From assembly GCF_002289575.1 (NCBI RefSeq), contig NZ_NTGA01000002.1:94516-158515 (forward strand): a stretch of 64,000 bases of DNA, written 5' to 3'. Origin of the DNA: Dietzia natronolimnaea (GTDB taxonomy: Bacteria > Actinomycetota > Actinomycetes > Mycobacteriales > Mycobacteriaceae). The position numbers and the translations under genes are program-made. A model generated the notes under the pieces. The model saw only the letters and a list, made by a program, of their open reading frames with translations. It did not search any database and was not told the DNA's origin. This document shows, piece after piece, positions 29,060 to 38,401 of this stretch; positions within the stretch are counted from its first letter, which is position 1, and every line of letters starts with the position of its first letter.

Positions 29060-29838
29060 ACGCCCGCCCGCCGGGCCCCGAACTCACCGTTCTGCACCGG
29101 ATCCCCTCGGGCAGCAACGCGGTCTACCGCTGCGTGGACACACTGGGGGAACACTGGGTCTACAAGCCCTCGGCAGGAGAGCGGCCGCTCTCGGATTTCC
29201 CCGACGGCAGCCTGGCGGCCCGGGAGGTCGCGGCATATACGGTGTCCGTCGCGCTGGGGTGGGACCTGGTGCCGGAGACGGTGGGGGCGCACGGCCCGGG
29301 CGGCCCGGGGATGGCGCAACGGTGGGTCGACGAGATCGACCGGACCGAGATCCCCGGCCACGACCCGGTCGACGTCCATCCCGTCGACGCGCTGCCTGCC
29401 GGCCGCGTGGCGGTTCTGCGCGGACAGGGTTCGGGGGGACAGGACGTGGTGGTGGCGCACGCCCTCGACGACCGACTCCGCCGCATCGCGCTGTTCGATC
29501 TCGTCATCAACAACGCCGACCGCAAGGGCGGTCACGTCCTGGTCGACACCTCCGGTCAGATCTGGGCGATCGACCACGGCTTGTCCTTCCACACCGAGCA
29601 CAAACTGCGCACCGTCCTGTGGGGGTGGGCGGGTCAGCCCCTGCCACCGGAGGATCTCGAGGCCCTCGAGACGGTGCGCGACGGCCTGGCCGCGGACGGC
29701 CCCCTGGCGTGCGTTCTGAGAGACCTGCTCGCGCCCGCCGAGGTCGGCGCGCTGGGGGAGCGGGTCGCGGCGCTGGTGGAGGGAGAGGTGTTCCCCGCGC
29801 CGGGGCCGGGGTACCCGTTACCCTGGCCGCTCTTCTGA
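29056..29838 (+). CDS. SCO1664 family protein (PI3/4-kinase-like fold)
   Basis: A 260-residue protein named after Streptomyces SCO1664. Motifs suggest a PI3/4-kinase-like or HipA-like ATP-binding fold: SGSNAVYRC as nucleotide loop, WVYKPSAGERPL with a Lys, FDLVINNADRKGGHVLV as catalytic loop (NNADRKGGH) and WAIDHGLSF as the metal-binding DHG. Whether it phosphorylates a protein or a small molecule is unknown. GTG 29056 overlaps the DUF3090 stop. The gene is directly upstream of mshC across actinobacteria. Confidence 0.85.
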   Translation: MNARPPGPELTVLHRIPSGSNAVYRCVDTLGEHWVYKPSAGERPLSDFPDGSLAAREVAAYTVSVALGWDLVPETVGAHGPGGPGMAQRWVDEIDRTEIPGHDPVDVHPVDALPAGRVAVLRGQGSGGQDVVVAHALDDRLRRIALFDLVINNADRKGGHVLVDTSGQIWAIDHGLSFHTEHKLRTVLWGWAGQPLPPEDLEALETVRDGLAADGPLACVLRDLLAPAEVGALGERVAALVEGEVFPAPGPGYPLPWPLF

Positions 29839-29852
29839 GATCCCGCGGTATC

Positions 29853-29858
29853 TAGACT
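29853..29858 (+). promoter_or_regulatory. Leaderless -10 box for mshC
   Basis: TAGACT ends 7 nt before ATG 29866 with no Shine-Dalgarno, so mshC may have its own leaderless transcript in addition to readthrough from SCO1664. Confidence 0.5.
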
Positions 29859-29865
29859 CGGCCGC

Positions 29866-31116
29866 ATGCACTCGTGGCCCCCGCCCGTCGTCCCCGCCGT
29901 ACCCGGTGACGGCGCCCCGCTGAAACTGTTCGACACCGCGAGTGGCGAGATCCGCGAGGTGTCCGCCGGGCCCGTCGCGGGCATGTACGTGTGCGGCATC
30001 ACCCCCTACGACACCACTCACCTCGGTCACGCCGCGACGTACCTGACCTTCGACCTGGTGTACCGGCTCCTCCTGGACGCCGGGCACGAGGTCCACTATG
30101 TCCAGAACACCACGGACGTCGACGACCCGCTGTTCGAGCGCGCCGAGCGCGACGGCGTGGACTGGAGAGAACTCGGCGATCGCGAGACCGACCTCTTCCG
30201 CGCCGACATGCAGGCGCTCCGTGTGCTCCCCCCACGCGACTACGTGGCCGCCACGGAGACCGTCGACGAGGTCGTGGAGATGGTCGCCGAACTCGTCGAC
30301 GGCGGCCACGCCTACACGATCGACCCGGGGGTCGACGGCTACCCCGACGTCTACTACCGACACCGGTCCACCCCGGAGTTCGGGTACGAGTCGGGGTATG
30401 ACGCCGCGCGGATGGCCGACGCCTTCGCCGAGCGCGGCGGGGACCCGGACCGGCCCGGGAAGGAGCACCCACTGGACGCGCTGCTGTGGCGGGTGGCACG
30501 GCCCGGGGAGCCGTCCTGGCCCTCACCCTGGGGAGCGGGCAGGCCGGGTTGGCACATCGAGTGTTCGGCCATCGCACGCAACAGACTGGGAATGGAGTTC
30601 GACATCCAGGGTGGGGGCAGCGATCTCGCGTTCCCACACCACGAGTTCTCCGCCGCCCACGCGGAGGCCGCGACCGGCCGCTCCCCGTTCGCGCGCTTCT
30701 ACGTGCACGCGGCGATGATCGGCCTCGACGGGGTCAAGATGAGCAAGTCACTGGGCAATCTCGTGCGGGTCAAGACTCTGCGCGAGCACGGGGTGGACCC
30801 GGCGGTGATCCGGCTCGCGCTGGCCGCCGGGCACTACCGGACGGACCGGTCATGGTCGGAGGAACTGCTCGCGGAGGCCCGCTCCCGGTGCGAGAGGTGG
30901 GTCCGTGCGATCGCGCGGGAAGCGGGCGCCGACTCCGCAGCGACCATCGCCGCGGTGCGCGACCGTCTCGCGGACGACCTCGACACCCCTGGTGCCCTGG
31001 CCGCGGTCGACGACTGGGCGGAGGCGACCCTGGCCGGCGACGAGTCGGACCCGTCCGCCGGACCCTCCGTCGCGATCGCCCTCGACGCCCTGCTCGGGCT
31101 CGCCCCCGGCACCTGA
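29866..31116 (+). CDS. mshC: Cysteine:glucosaminyl-inositol ligase MshC
   Basis: ATP-dependent ligase joining L-cysteine to GlcN-Ins, the penultimate step of mycothiol synthesis. It is related to cysteinyl-tRNA synthetase but shorter (416 residues) because it lacks the anticodon-binding domain. Motifs are the zinc Cys in [13 protein letters not shown] (class I HIGH), WHIECSAIA with zinc ligands, and KMSKSLGN. It is positioned as in M. tuberculosis Rv2130c. The product is the main low-molecular-weight thiol of actinobacteria. Confidence 0.95.
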   Translation: MHSWPPPVVPAVPGDGAPLKLFDTASGEIREVSAGPVAGMYVCGITPYDTTHLGHAATYLTFDLVYRLLLDAGHEVHYVQNTTDVDDPLFERAERDGVDWRELGDRETDLFRADMQALRVLPPRDYVAATETVDEVVEMVAELVDGGHAYTIDPGVDGYPDVYYRHRSTPEFGYESGYDAARMADAFAERGGDPDRPGKEHPLDALLWRVARPGEPSWPSPWGAGRPGWHIECSAIARNRLGMEFDIQGGGSDLAFPHHEFSAAHAEAATGRSPFARFYVHAAMIGLDGVKMSKSLGNLVRVKTLREHGVDPAVIRLALAAGHYRTDRSWSEELLAEARSRCERWVRAIAREAGADSAATIAAVRDRLADDLDTPGALAAVDDWAEATLAGDESDPSAGPSVAIALDALLGLAPGT

Positions 31117-31147
31117 CGGCCCGCCTCTGCGCCCCTCTGCCCGGCCA

Positions 31148-32080
31148 TCACACCTGGCCGGTGTCGGGCTCGTCCCGGTCCCCTCTCAGAAAGCGCTCGA
31201 ACTCGGCGGCGATCGAGTCGCCGTCGACCAGCGGCATCGTCTCACCGTCGGCGGCCCGCCCACGGTCGGGCTCGGGATCCACCCCCGCACCGACCCCGTT
31301 CTCCTCGTCCATCCGGTCCTCGAGGGACTGGATGTAGTCGCGCAGGTCCTCGTCCTCGCCGGCCGCGGCGTCGACCTTCGCCACCCACGTGCGGGACTGC
31401 ACCCGCAACGCGTCCATCGGGACGGCCACCCCGAGATTCCCCGCCAGCCAGGACAGGACGGCCTCGGTGCCGCGCGGGTTGGGTGGGGCGGCCACGTAGT
31501 GGGGGACACCCGCCCACAGGCTCACCGTCGGGACACCGGCCTCGGTGAGGAGCTGCTGGAGGACACCGGTCATCCCGGTGGGCCCCTCGTAGTCGGACGC
31601 CCGCACCCCCATGTCGGCGATCCGCTGGCGGTTGAACGCCGTCCCGGTGAGGGGCACGGGGCGGGTGTGGGGGACATCGGCCAGGTAGGCACCCAAGAGC
31701 ACCACCTCGGTGACGGCCAGCGTGTCGACGAGGTCCACGAACTCGGAGGCGAACCGGCGCCACTTCAGGCCGGGTTCGGGGCCGCGGACCAGCACGACGT
31801 CGTGATCGACCCCGTCCGGTCGGCACACGGACACCAGGATCTGCGGCCACTCGACCGACCTCGACACCCCTTTCGAGTGCCGGACGGTCGGTCGCTGGTC
31901 GAGGTAGTCGAAGAACTCGTCGCCACCGATCTCCGCGATCTGTCGCGCCTCCCAGGTCAGGGCGAGGTGTTCGACTGTCCCGGTGGCCACGTCGGCAGCG
32001 TCGTTCCAGCCCTCGAAGGCCACGATCATGACGGGGCTCTCGAGATCGAGAGGCCCGTCGGGGGTCCATTCGACAGTCAT
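31148..32080 (-). CDS. PAC2 family protein (Rv2125-like)
   Basis: A 310-residue protein of the PAC2 (proteasome assembly chaperone 2) superfamily: VMIVAFEGWNDAADVAT at the N-terminus, LVSVCRPDG, VVLLGAYLADVPHTRPVPLTG and GPTGMTGVLQQLL. The C-terminal 50 residues are acidic and low-complexity. A proteasome role is not established in bacteria, and no 20S subunit gene is seen in this window, so another function is likely. It is divergent from metH across a 49-nt gap and convergent with mshC. Confidence 0.88.
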   Translation of the reverse strand: MTVEWTPDGPLDLESPVMIVAFEGWNDAADVATGTVEHLALTWEARQIAEIGGDEFFDYLDQRPTVRHSKGVSRSVEWPQILVSVCRPDGVDHDVVLVRGPEPGLKWRRFASEFVDLVDTLAVTEVVLLGAYLADVPHTRPVPLTGTAFNRQRIADMGVRASDYEGPTGMTGVLQQLLTEAGVPTVSLWAGVPHYVAAPPNPRGTEAVLSWLAGNLGVAVPMDALRVQSRTWVAKVDAAAGEDEDLRDYIQSLEDRMDEENGVGAGVDPEPDRGRAADGETMPLVDGDSIAAEFERFLRGDRDEPDTGQV

Positions 32081-32117
32081 CAGTACAGCCTACGGACGGC
32101 GACTTCCGGGGCACCCA

Positions 32118-32123
32118 TACACT
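32118..32123 (+). promoter_or_regulatory. Leaderless -10 box for metH
   Basis: TACACT ends 6 nt before ATG 32130. Only 49 nt separate metH from the divergent PAC2 start, leaving no room for a cobalamin riboswitch. Confidence 0.5.
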
Positions 32124-32129
32124 GGGGCC

Positions 32130-35100
32130 ATGTCTGCCGATTTCGATTCGCCCCTGTTGGACGCCGCCCGTCGGCGAGTGCTGATCAGCGACGGGGCGAT
32201 GGGCACGATGCTGCAGGCCGTGGACCTCGACGTCGATGTGGACTTCCTCGGGCTGGAGGGGTGCAACGAGATCCTCAACGCCACCCGGCCTGACGTCGTG
32301 GCGGACATCCACCGCGCGTTCTTCGAGGCCGGCGCGGACCTGGTCGAGACGAACACCTTCGGGTGCAACCTGTCCAACCTCGGGGATTACGACATCGTCG
32401 ACCGCATCGGCGAGTTGGCCGAGAAGGGTGCGGCGATCGCCCGGGGCGTCGCCGACGAGATGGGTCCGTCCGAGGACGGGACCCCGCGGATGGTGCTGGG
32501 TTCCCTCGGGCCCGGGACCAAGTTGCCCTCGCTCGGGCAGAGCACGTTCGAGGAGATGCGGGCCGCCTACACCCACGCGGCGGAGGGTCTGGCGCGGGGC
32601 GGGGCGGACGCGTTCCTGGTGGAGACCAGCCAGGACCTGCTCCAGGTCAAGGCGGCCGTGCTCGGGTGCCAGGACGGGATGGCGGCCGCGGGGCGCCGGC
32701 TGCCGATCATCACGCACGTCACCATCGAGACCACCGGGACCATGCTTCTGGGGTCCGACATCGGCGCCGCGCTGACCGCTCTCGAGCCGCTCGGGATCGA
32801 CATGATCGGCCTCAACTGCGCCACCGGGCCCGCCGAGATGATCGAGCACCTGCGCTACCTCACCCAGCACGCCGGTGTCCCCGTCTCGGTGATGCCCAAC
32901 GCCGGCCTCCCCGAACTGGGTGAGCACGGCGCCGTCTACCCGCTCGGCGCCGACGCGTTTGGCCCCCAGGTGGCCGACTTCGTCTCCGAGTTCGGACTGT
33001 CGATGGTCGGTGGCTGCTGCGGCACCACCCCCGAGCACATCACCCGACTCCGCGAGGAGGTGCTCTCGCGGTCGAAGGCCCAGCGGCGTGTCGAGCCGGT
33101 CAACGCCGTCGCCTCCCTCTACACCTCGACCCCCCTGCGGGCCGACGCCGGCATCCTCATGATCGGCGAGCGCACCAACGCCAACGGGTCCAAGCGGTTC
33201 CGCGAGGCGATGCTCGCGGCCGACTGGGACACCTGCATGGACATCGCCAAGGAGCAGATGCGCGACGGGGCGCAGATGATCGACCTCTGCGTCGACTACG
33301 TCGGCAGGGACGGGTCGGGGGACATGGCCGAGCTGGCCGGGCGCCTGGCGACCTCTTCGACGCTGCCGATCATGCTCGACTCGACCGAGCCCGACGTCAT
33401 CCGGACCGGCCTGGAGCACCTCGGCGGACGGTGCACGGTCAACTCGGTCAACTACGAGGACGGGGCCGGCCCGGACTCACGCTTCCAGAAGATCATGGAG
33501 TTGGTCTCGCGCCACGGCGCCGCGGTGGTCGGCTTGGCCATCGACGAGGAGGGCCAGGCACGCACCGCCGACCGGAAAGTGGCGATCGCGGAGCGGATCA
33601 TCGCCGACCTCATGGAGAACTGGGGGATCGCGGAGGACGACATCATCATCGACTGCCTCACCTTCCCCATCTCCACGGGACAGGAGGAGGTCAGGCGGGA
33701 CGGCATCGAGACCATCGAGGCGATCCGCAGGCTCACCGAGTCGCATCCGGACATCCACACCACCCTGGGCCTGTCCAACATCTCGTTCGGCCTCAACCCC
33801 GCTGCCCGGCAGGTGCTCAACTCCGTGTTCCTGCACGAGTGCATCCAGGTGGGACTGGACACCGCCATCGCGCACAGCTCCAAGATCCTGCCCATGAGCA
33901 AGATCGACGAACGCCAGCGTGAGGTCGCGCTCGACCTCGTCTACGACCGCCGCAAGGAGGGGTACGACCCGCTCCAGGTGTTCATGGAGCTGTTCGACGG
34001 CGTGTCGACCGCGAGCACCAAGGACGCCAGGGCGGCCGAGCTCGCCGCGATGCCGCTCATGGACCGCTTGTCGGCGCGGATCGTCGACGGCGAGCGCAAG
34101 GGCCTCGAAGCCGATCTGGACGCGGCGATGGGGGAGATCCCCCCGCTCGAGATCATCAACACCCACCTGCTCAGTGGCATGAAGACGGTCGGCGAGCTGT
34201 TCGGTTCGGGCCAGATGCAGCTGCCGTTCGTCCTGCAGTCCGCCGAGACCATGAAGACCGCGGTCGCCCATCTGGAACCCCACATGGAGGCCAGCGACGA
34301 GGACGGCAAGGGCCGCATCGTCCTGGCGACGGTCAAGGGCGATGTCCACGACATCGGCAAGAACCTCGTGGACATCATCCTGTCCAACAACGGGTACGAC
34401 GTGGTCAACATCGGCATCAAGCAGCCGATCGCCGACATCATCTCGGCCGCCCGGGAGCACAAGGCCGACGTGATCGGCATGTCCGGTCTCCTGGTCAAGT
34501 CGACCGTGGTGATGAAGGACAACCTGGCCGAACTCAACTCGGAGGGCATCGCCGGCGACTTCCCCGTTCTCCTGGGTGGTGCGGCCCTCACGCGTGCCTA
34601 CGTCGAGGTGGACCTCGCCGGGATGTACGAGGGCGAGGTGTTCTACGCCCGGGACGCGTTCGAGGGCCTGCGCCTCATGGACGAGGTGATGACGGCCAAG
34701 CGGACCGGCGTCCCCATGGCCGAGTCCTCGGACGCGTCGGCCAAGGCCGCGGAGCGGCGGGAGCGCCGCGCACGCAGCGAGCGGATCGCCGCCAAGAGGG
34801 CCGCCGAGGCCGAGCCCGTGGTGGTCCCGGAGCGTTCGGACGTCGCGGCGGACCAGCCCATCGCCACCCCGCCCTTCTGGGGTACCCGGATCGCCAAGGG
34901 GATCCCGGTGGCCGACTACGTCGGGCACCTCGACGAGCGCGCCCTGTTCTTCGGACAGTGGGGACTCCGCGGCACCCGCAGCGGGGACGGTCCCGACTAC
35001 GACGAGTTGGTCGCCACCGAGGGGCGACCACGCATGCGGTCATGGATCGACCGGCTCACCACCGAGCGGATCCTGGCCCACTCCGCCGTGGTGTACGGGT

Positions 35101-35690
35101 ACTTCCCGGCCTACTCGGAGGGCGAGGACATCTGCGTGCTCGCCGAGCCCCGCCCGGACGCCGAGGTGCTGCACCGGATCTCCTTCCCCCGCCAACAGCG
35201 GGGCCGGTTCCTCAGCATCCCGGACTTCCTGGCCTCCAAGGAGCGCTGTGAGGCCGAGGGGACCGTCGACGTGCTGCCCTTCCAGCTCGTCACCATGGGC
35301 ACCCCGATCGCGGACTTCGCCAACGAGCTGTTCGCGGCCGACAACTACCGCGACTACCTCGAGGTCCACGGCCTGTCGGTCCAGCTCACCGAGGCGCTGG
35401 CCGAGTTCTGGCACCGGCGGGTGCGCGACGAACTGCGCCTGCCCGAGGGTGCCGTCTCTGATGAGGACCCCGACACCATCCACGACTACTTCGACCTCAA
35501 GTACCGGGGAGCCCGCTACAGCTTCGGCTACGGCGCGTGCCCGGACCTGGAGTCCCGCAAGGTCGTGGTGGACCTGCTCGAGCCGGAGCGCATCGGTGTC
35601 GAACTCTCGGAGGAGCTGCAGCTCCACCCCGAACAGTCGACGGACGCGTTCGTGCTCTATCACCCGGAGGCCAAGTACTTCAACGTGTGA
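32130..35690 (+). CDS. metH: Cobalamin-dependent methionine synthase
   Basis: Transfers a methyl group from methyltetrahydrofolate to homocysteine via cob(I)alamin (1186 residues, the usual full length). Domains in order: homocysteine-binding barrel (about 10-320; zinc ligands Cys230 in GLNCATG and Cys296-Cys297 in GGCCGTT), pterin-binding barrel (about 345-610; IGERTNANGSKRF), cap plus B12 domain (about 640-870; DVHDIGKN with His740 as cobalt ligand), an Ala/Arg/Glu-rich linker, and the activation domain (about 920-1180; GYFPAYSEGEDI, RYSFGYGACPDLE) that binds S-adenosylmethionine for reactivation. Confidence 0.97.
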   Translation: MSADFDSPLLDAARRRVLISDGAMGTMLQAVDLDVDVDFLGLEGCNEILNATRPDVVADIHRAFFEAGADLVETNTFGCNLSNLGDYDIVDRIGELAEKGAAIARGVADEMGPSEDGTPRMVLGSLGPGTKLPSLGQSTFEEMRAAYTHAAEGLARGGADAFLVETSQDLLQVKAAVLGCQDGMAAAGRRLPIITHVTIETTGTMLLGSDIGAALTALEPLGIDMIGLNCATGPAEMIEHLRYLTQHAGVPVSVMPNAGLPELGEHGAVYPLGADAFGPQVADFVSEFGLSMVGGCCGTTPEHITRLREEVLSRSKAQRRVEPVNAVASLYTSTPLRADAGILMIGERTNANGSKRFREAMLAADWDTCMDIAKEQMRDGAQMIDLCVDYVGRDGSGDMAELAGRLATSSTLPIMLDSTEPDVIRTGLEHLGGRCTVNSVNYEDGAGPDSRFQKIMELVSRHGAAVVGLAIDEEGQARTADRKVAIAERIIADLMENWGIAEDDIIIDCLTFPISTGQEEVRRDGIETIEAIRRLTESHPDIHTTLGLSNISFGLNPAARQVLNSVFLHECIQVGLDTAIAHSSKILPMSKIDERQREVALDLVYDRRKEGYDPLQVFMELFDGVSTASTKDARAAELAAMPLMDRLSARIVDGERKGLEADLDAAMGEIPPLEIINTHLLSGMKTVGELFGSGQMQLPFVLQSAETMKTAVAHLEPHMEASDEDGKGRIVLATVKGDVHDIGKNLVDIILSNNGYDVVNIGIKQPIADIISAAREHKADVIGMSGLLVKSTVVMKDNLAELNSEGIAGDFPVLLGGAALTRAYVEVDLAGMYEGEVFYARDAFEGLRLMDEVMTAKRTGVPMAESSDASAKAAERRERRARSERIAAKRAAEAEPVVVPERSDVAADQPIATPPFWGTRIAKGIPVADYVGHLDERALFFGQWGLRGTRSGDGPDYDELVATEGRPRMRSWIDRLTTERILAHSAVVYGYFPAYSEGEDICVLAEPRPDAEVLHRISFPRQQRGRFLSIPDFLASKERCEAEGTVDVLPFQLVTMGTPIADFANELFAADNYRDYLEVHGLSVQLTEALAEFWHRRVRDELRLPEGAVSDEDPDTIHDYFDLKYRGARYSFGYGACPDLESRKVVVDLLEPERIGVELSEELQLHPEQSTDAFVLYHPEAKYFNV

Positions 35691-35754
35691 CCCGAGCACC
35701 CAGGGCAGCCTCTCCTGGCTGGTAGCGGCCGTCCTTCCGGGTGATGATAAGTGC

Positions 35755-37704
35755 ATGGACACCGGCCGGGACGGGGCGCTGCGGACGTTCGCCGCCTCTC
35801 GACAGGGCGCCCTCGCCCTGTCCACCGTCCTGGCGATCACGGTCCATCTGCTCACCCGCGCGGTGGCCGATCCCGACGGCTCCGACACGACGGAGTGGGT
35901 GATCCGCGCTCCGCTGGTCGCCGTGGTGGTGATCGGTGGGGTCCCCCTCATCATCGGGGTCATCCGCTCGGCGGTGAAGAGTGCCGGGGGAGCGGACATG
36001 CTCGCCGCGGTGTCGATCGTCACCGCGGTCCTGCTCTCCGAGTGGCTGGTGGCCGCGATCATCGTCCTCATGCTGTCCGGGGGAGAGGCGCTCGAGGCCG
36101 CGGCGTCCCGGAGGGCATCGGCGACTCTCGACGCCCTCGCCCGACGCAGCCCGACGATCGCGCACCGCCTCCGCGGGGACACCGCGTCCGAGGGCATCGA
36201 CGACCTCCATGCCGACGATGTGCTGGTCAATAACCTCCTGCTGGTCCTTCCCCACGAACTGTGCCCTGTCGACGGCGAGGTGGCGGAGGGCAGGGGAGCG
36301 ATGGACGAGTCGTACCTCACCGGCGAGCCGTACGTCGTCCCCAAGGCACCCGGGGCGCAGGTGCTCTCCGGCGCCATCAACGGCGAGTCACCACTGACCG
36401 TCCGCGCCGAGCGGGTCGCGGCGGATTCCCGCTATGCGCAGATCGTCGGCGTGCTGCGGGAGGCGGAGGAGAACCGGCCCCCGATGCGTCGCCTCGCCGA
36501 TCGCCTCGGCGCCTGGTACACGCTCATCGCGCTGGCGCTGGGCATCCTCGGCTGGGCGTTCTCCGGAGATCCGACCCGTTTCCTCGCGGTGGTCGTGGTC
36601 GCGACCCCGTGCCCGCTCCTCATCGGCGTCCCCGTCGCGATCATCGGTGCCATCTCGCTGGCCGCCAAGCGGGGCATCATCATCCGGAACCCGGCGATGC
36701 TCGAGGACGTCGGACGCGTCGAGGCGATGATGTTCGACAAGACCGGCACGCTGACCTATGGGCGTCCGGTCCTCACGGAAATCGTCGCGAGGTCCGGGAT
36801 CGATCCCGACGAGGTGCTCGCGGCGGCGGCGGCGGTCGAGGCATACTCCCGCCATCCGCTCGCCAGAGCCGTCATCGACGCGGCGGCCGAACGGAACCTC
36901 GGGGTTCCGCCCACCGCCTCCGTCGCGGAGAAGCCCGGCGCCGGACTGGTCGGCGAGGTGGGTGGACGCGTGGTCCGACTGACCAACCGTCGCGGGCTCG
37001 CCGACGTCGATCCGGGTGCGTCCAGCCTGCTCCCGGGGTCCGAGACGGGGATGGAGGCGGTCGTCCTCGTCGACGACCGGTACGCCGCGGTCCTCCGGTT
37101 CCGTGACGAACCACGGGCAACCGCGGCTGACTTCATCGCGCATCTCCCGCGCGCACACGGAGTCACACGGATGATGATCATCTCCGGTGATCGTGAGGCC
37201 GAGGTCCGCCGGTTGGCCGACCGGGTGGGTATCACCGAGGTCTACGGCGGGGTCAGTCCCGAGGGGAAACTCGCGATCGTCCGCGAGCGCACGGCGGCGG
37301 GTCCCACCCTGTACCTCGGCGACGGGATCAACGACGCCCCCGCGATGACGGCCGCCTCCGCCGGGGTCGCCTTCGGCTCCACGTCCGACGTGACCGCCGA
37401 GGCCGCCGACGCCGTGGTGCTGGACTCGTCCCTGGAGCGACTCGACGAACTCCTCCATATCGGGGCGCGCATGCGTCGGATCGCCCTGCAGTCCGCGTTG
37501 GGTGGGATGGCCGCCTCCGTGATCGGGATGCTTCTCGCGGTCTTCGGCCTGCTCAGCCCTCTCGCCGGAGCGATCGCACAGGAGCTCATCGACGTCCTCG
37601 CAATCCTCAACTCGGCACGCGTGGTAATCGCGCCGCACAAGCTCAGCGACTTCGACGCGCCGCCGACCGAACCACCGGAGGCACGGTCCGCCCGGCGGCG
37701 GTGA
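35755..37704 (+). CDS. P1B-type heavy-metal ATPase (TPC motif)
   Basis: A 649-residue metal-transporting P-type ATPase without an N-terminal metal-binding domain. Motifs: phosphatase loop TGEPY (TGES variant), membrane metal motif TPCP in VVATPCPLLIGVPVAI, phosphorylation site DKTGTLT with Asp328, SRHPLA and GDGINDAPA. About six membrane segments are visible, one pair before residue 75. The TPC motif differs from the CPC of Cu/Zn pumps and resembles the less-studied P1B-5 group (Ni/Fe reported). The metal cannot be assigned. ATG 35755 is used; the upstream extension lies inside metH. Confidence 0.88.
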   Translation: MDTGRDGALRTFAASRQGALALSTVLAITVHLLTRAVADPDGSDTTEWVIRAPLVAVVVIGGVPLIIGVIRSAVKSAGGADMLAAVSIVTAVLLSEWLVAAIIVLMLSGGEALEAAASRRASATLDALARRSPTIAHRLRGDTASEGIDDLHADDVLVNNLLLVLPHELCPVDGEVAEGRGAMDESYLTGEPYVVPKAPGAQVLSGAINGESPLTVRAERVAADSRYAQIVGVLREAEENRPPMRRLADRLGAWYTLIALALGILGWAFSGDPTRFLAVVVVATPCPLLIGVPVAIIGAISLAAKRGIIIRNPAMLEDVGRVEAMMFDKTGTLTYGRPVLTEIVARSGIDPDEVLAAAAAVEAYSRHPLARAVIDAAAERNLGVPPTASVAEKPGAGLVGEVGGRVVRLTNRRGLADVDPGASSLLPGSETGMEAVVLVDDRYAAVLRFRDEPRATAADFIAHLPRAHGVTRMMIISGDREAEVRRLADRVGITEVYGGVSPEGKLAIVRERTAAGPTLYLGDGINDAPAMTAASAGVAFGSTSDVTAEAADAVVLDSSLERLDELLHIGARMRRIALQSALGGMAASVIGMLLAVFGLLSPLAGAIAQELIDVLAILNSARVVIAPHKLSDFDAPPTEPPEARSARRR

Positions 37705-37798
37705 CGCGGCTAACGCCCTGCCCGCCCGCACCGATAGCCCGGTAGGTCCTGTGCCCCGGGGGGATCCGCCGAGAGCCGGAGTCGTCGAGGAGACAGTC

Positions 37799-38326
37799 AT
37801 GATCACCATCCGTCGGTCAGTCGCGCTCACCTGCGCGGCGACCCTGCTCGCCGGGGGGGTGGCCGTGACCGGATCCCCTGTCGCGTCAGCGCAGGTATGG
37901 CGTGAGTCGCCCGCCTGGGATGTCCGCATGCCGTACCCGCTGGGCGGCGAGCACACCATTCGTTTCGGCACCTTCACCACCTGCAAGCTGGGTGGCGACG
38001 AGCGCTTCCACCAGGCTCTGAGCGCGAACGCCAGGGACCTCGACCAGCCCGTCGGCTCGTTCGACCTCTCGGCCACCCTGTTCCCGTTCAATTCCGCGAC
38101 GGTGGAGTGGCACAACATCGATACCGATGCGAGGGGCGTGCACACGGTCCAGTCGACCGGACCCGAAGTCGGTGTCGGCGGCGTGTTCACCGGGCACGGG
38201 CGGCTGGCGGTCACCATCACCGCCAGCAAGTTCGCCTTACCGACCTTCGCCCCCGGGTCCGTCGCACCGCTCGCCTCCGCCACCCACACCGAGCGCTTCC
38301 TCGTCCCGGCGGGGACCTGCCGCTGA
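37799..38326 (+). CDS. Secreted protein of unknown function
   Basis: A 175-residue protein with a clear signal peptide (about residues 1-29, ending SPVASAQ before VWRES). The mature part is beta-rich with two Cys, in FTTCKLGG and the C-terminal PAGTCR, that could form a disulfide. GAGGAGA lies upstream of ATG 37799, which decides the start against the longer open frame. It follows the P1B ATPase by 94 nt; whether they are linked is unknown. I recognise no family. Confidence 0.7.
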   Translation: MITIRRSVALTCAATLLAGGVAVTGSPVASAQVWRESPAWDVRMPYPLGGEHTIRFGTFTTCKLGGDERFHQALSANARDLDQPVGSFDLSATLFPFNSATVEWHNIDTDARGVHTVQSTGPEVGVGGVFTGHGRLAVTITASKFALPTFAPGSVAPLASATHTERFLVPAGTCR

Positions 38327-38401
38327 ACGGCGCTCCGCGGGGTGGCCGACAGGACCGGTCACGGTACCCCCGGTCTCCCCATGTCGGGTAGACAGTAGGC
38401 C

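Noticed and set aside
32081..32129. Cobalamin riboswitch before metH
   Set aside because: Only 49 nt separate the divergent genes, too short for the element, and no B12 box is seen. The gap before mutA (10763-10860) also lacks one.
31242..33419. 725-codon minus-strand frame spanning PAC2 and metH
   Set aside because: Both underlying genes have clear family motifs; this frame's protein is compositionally biased and has no domain.
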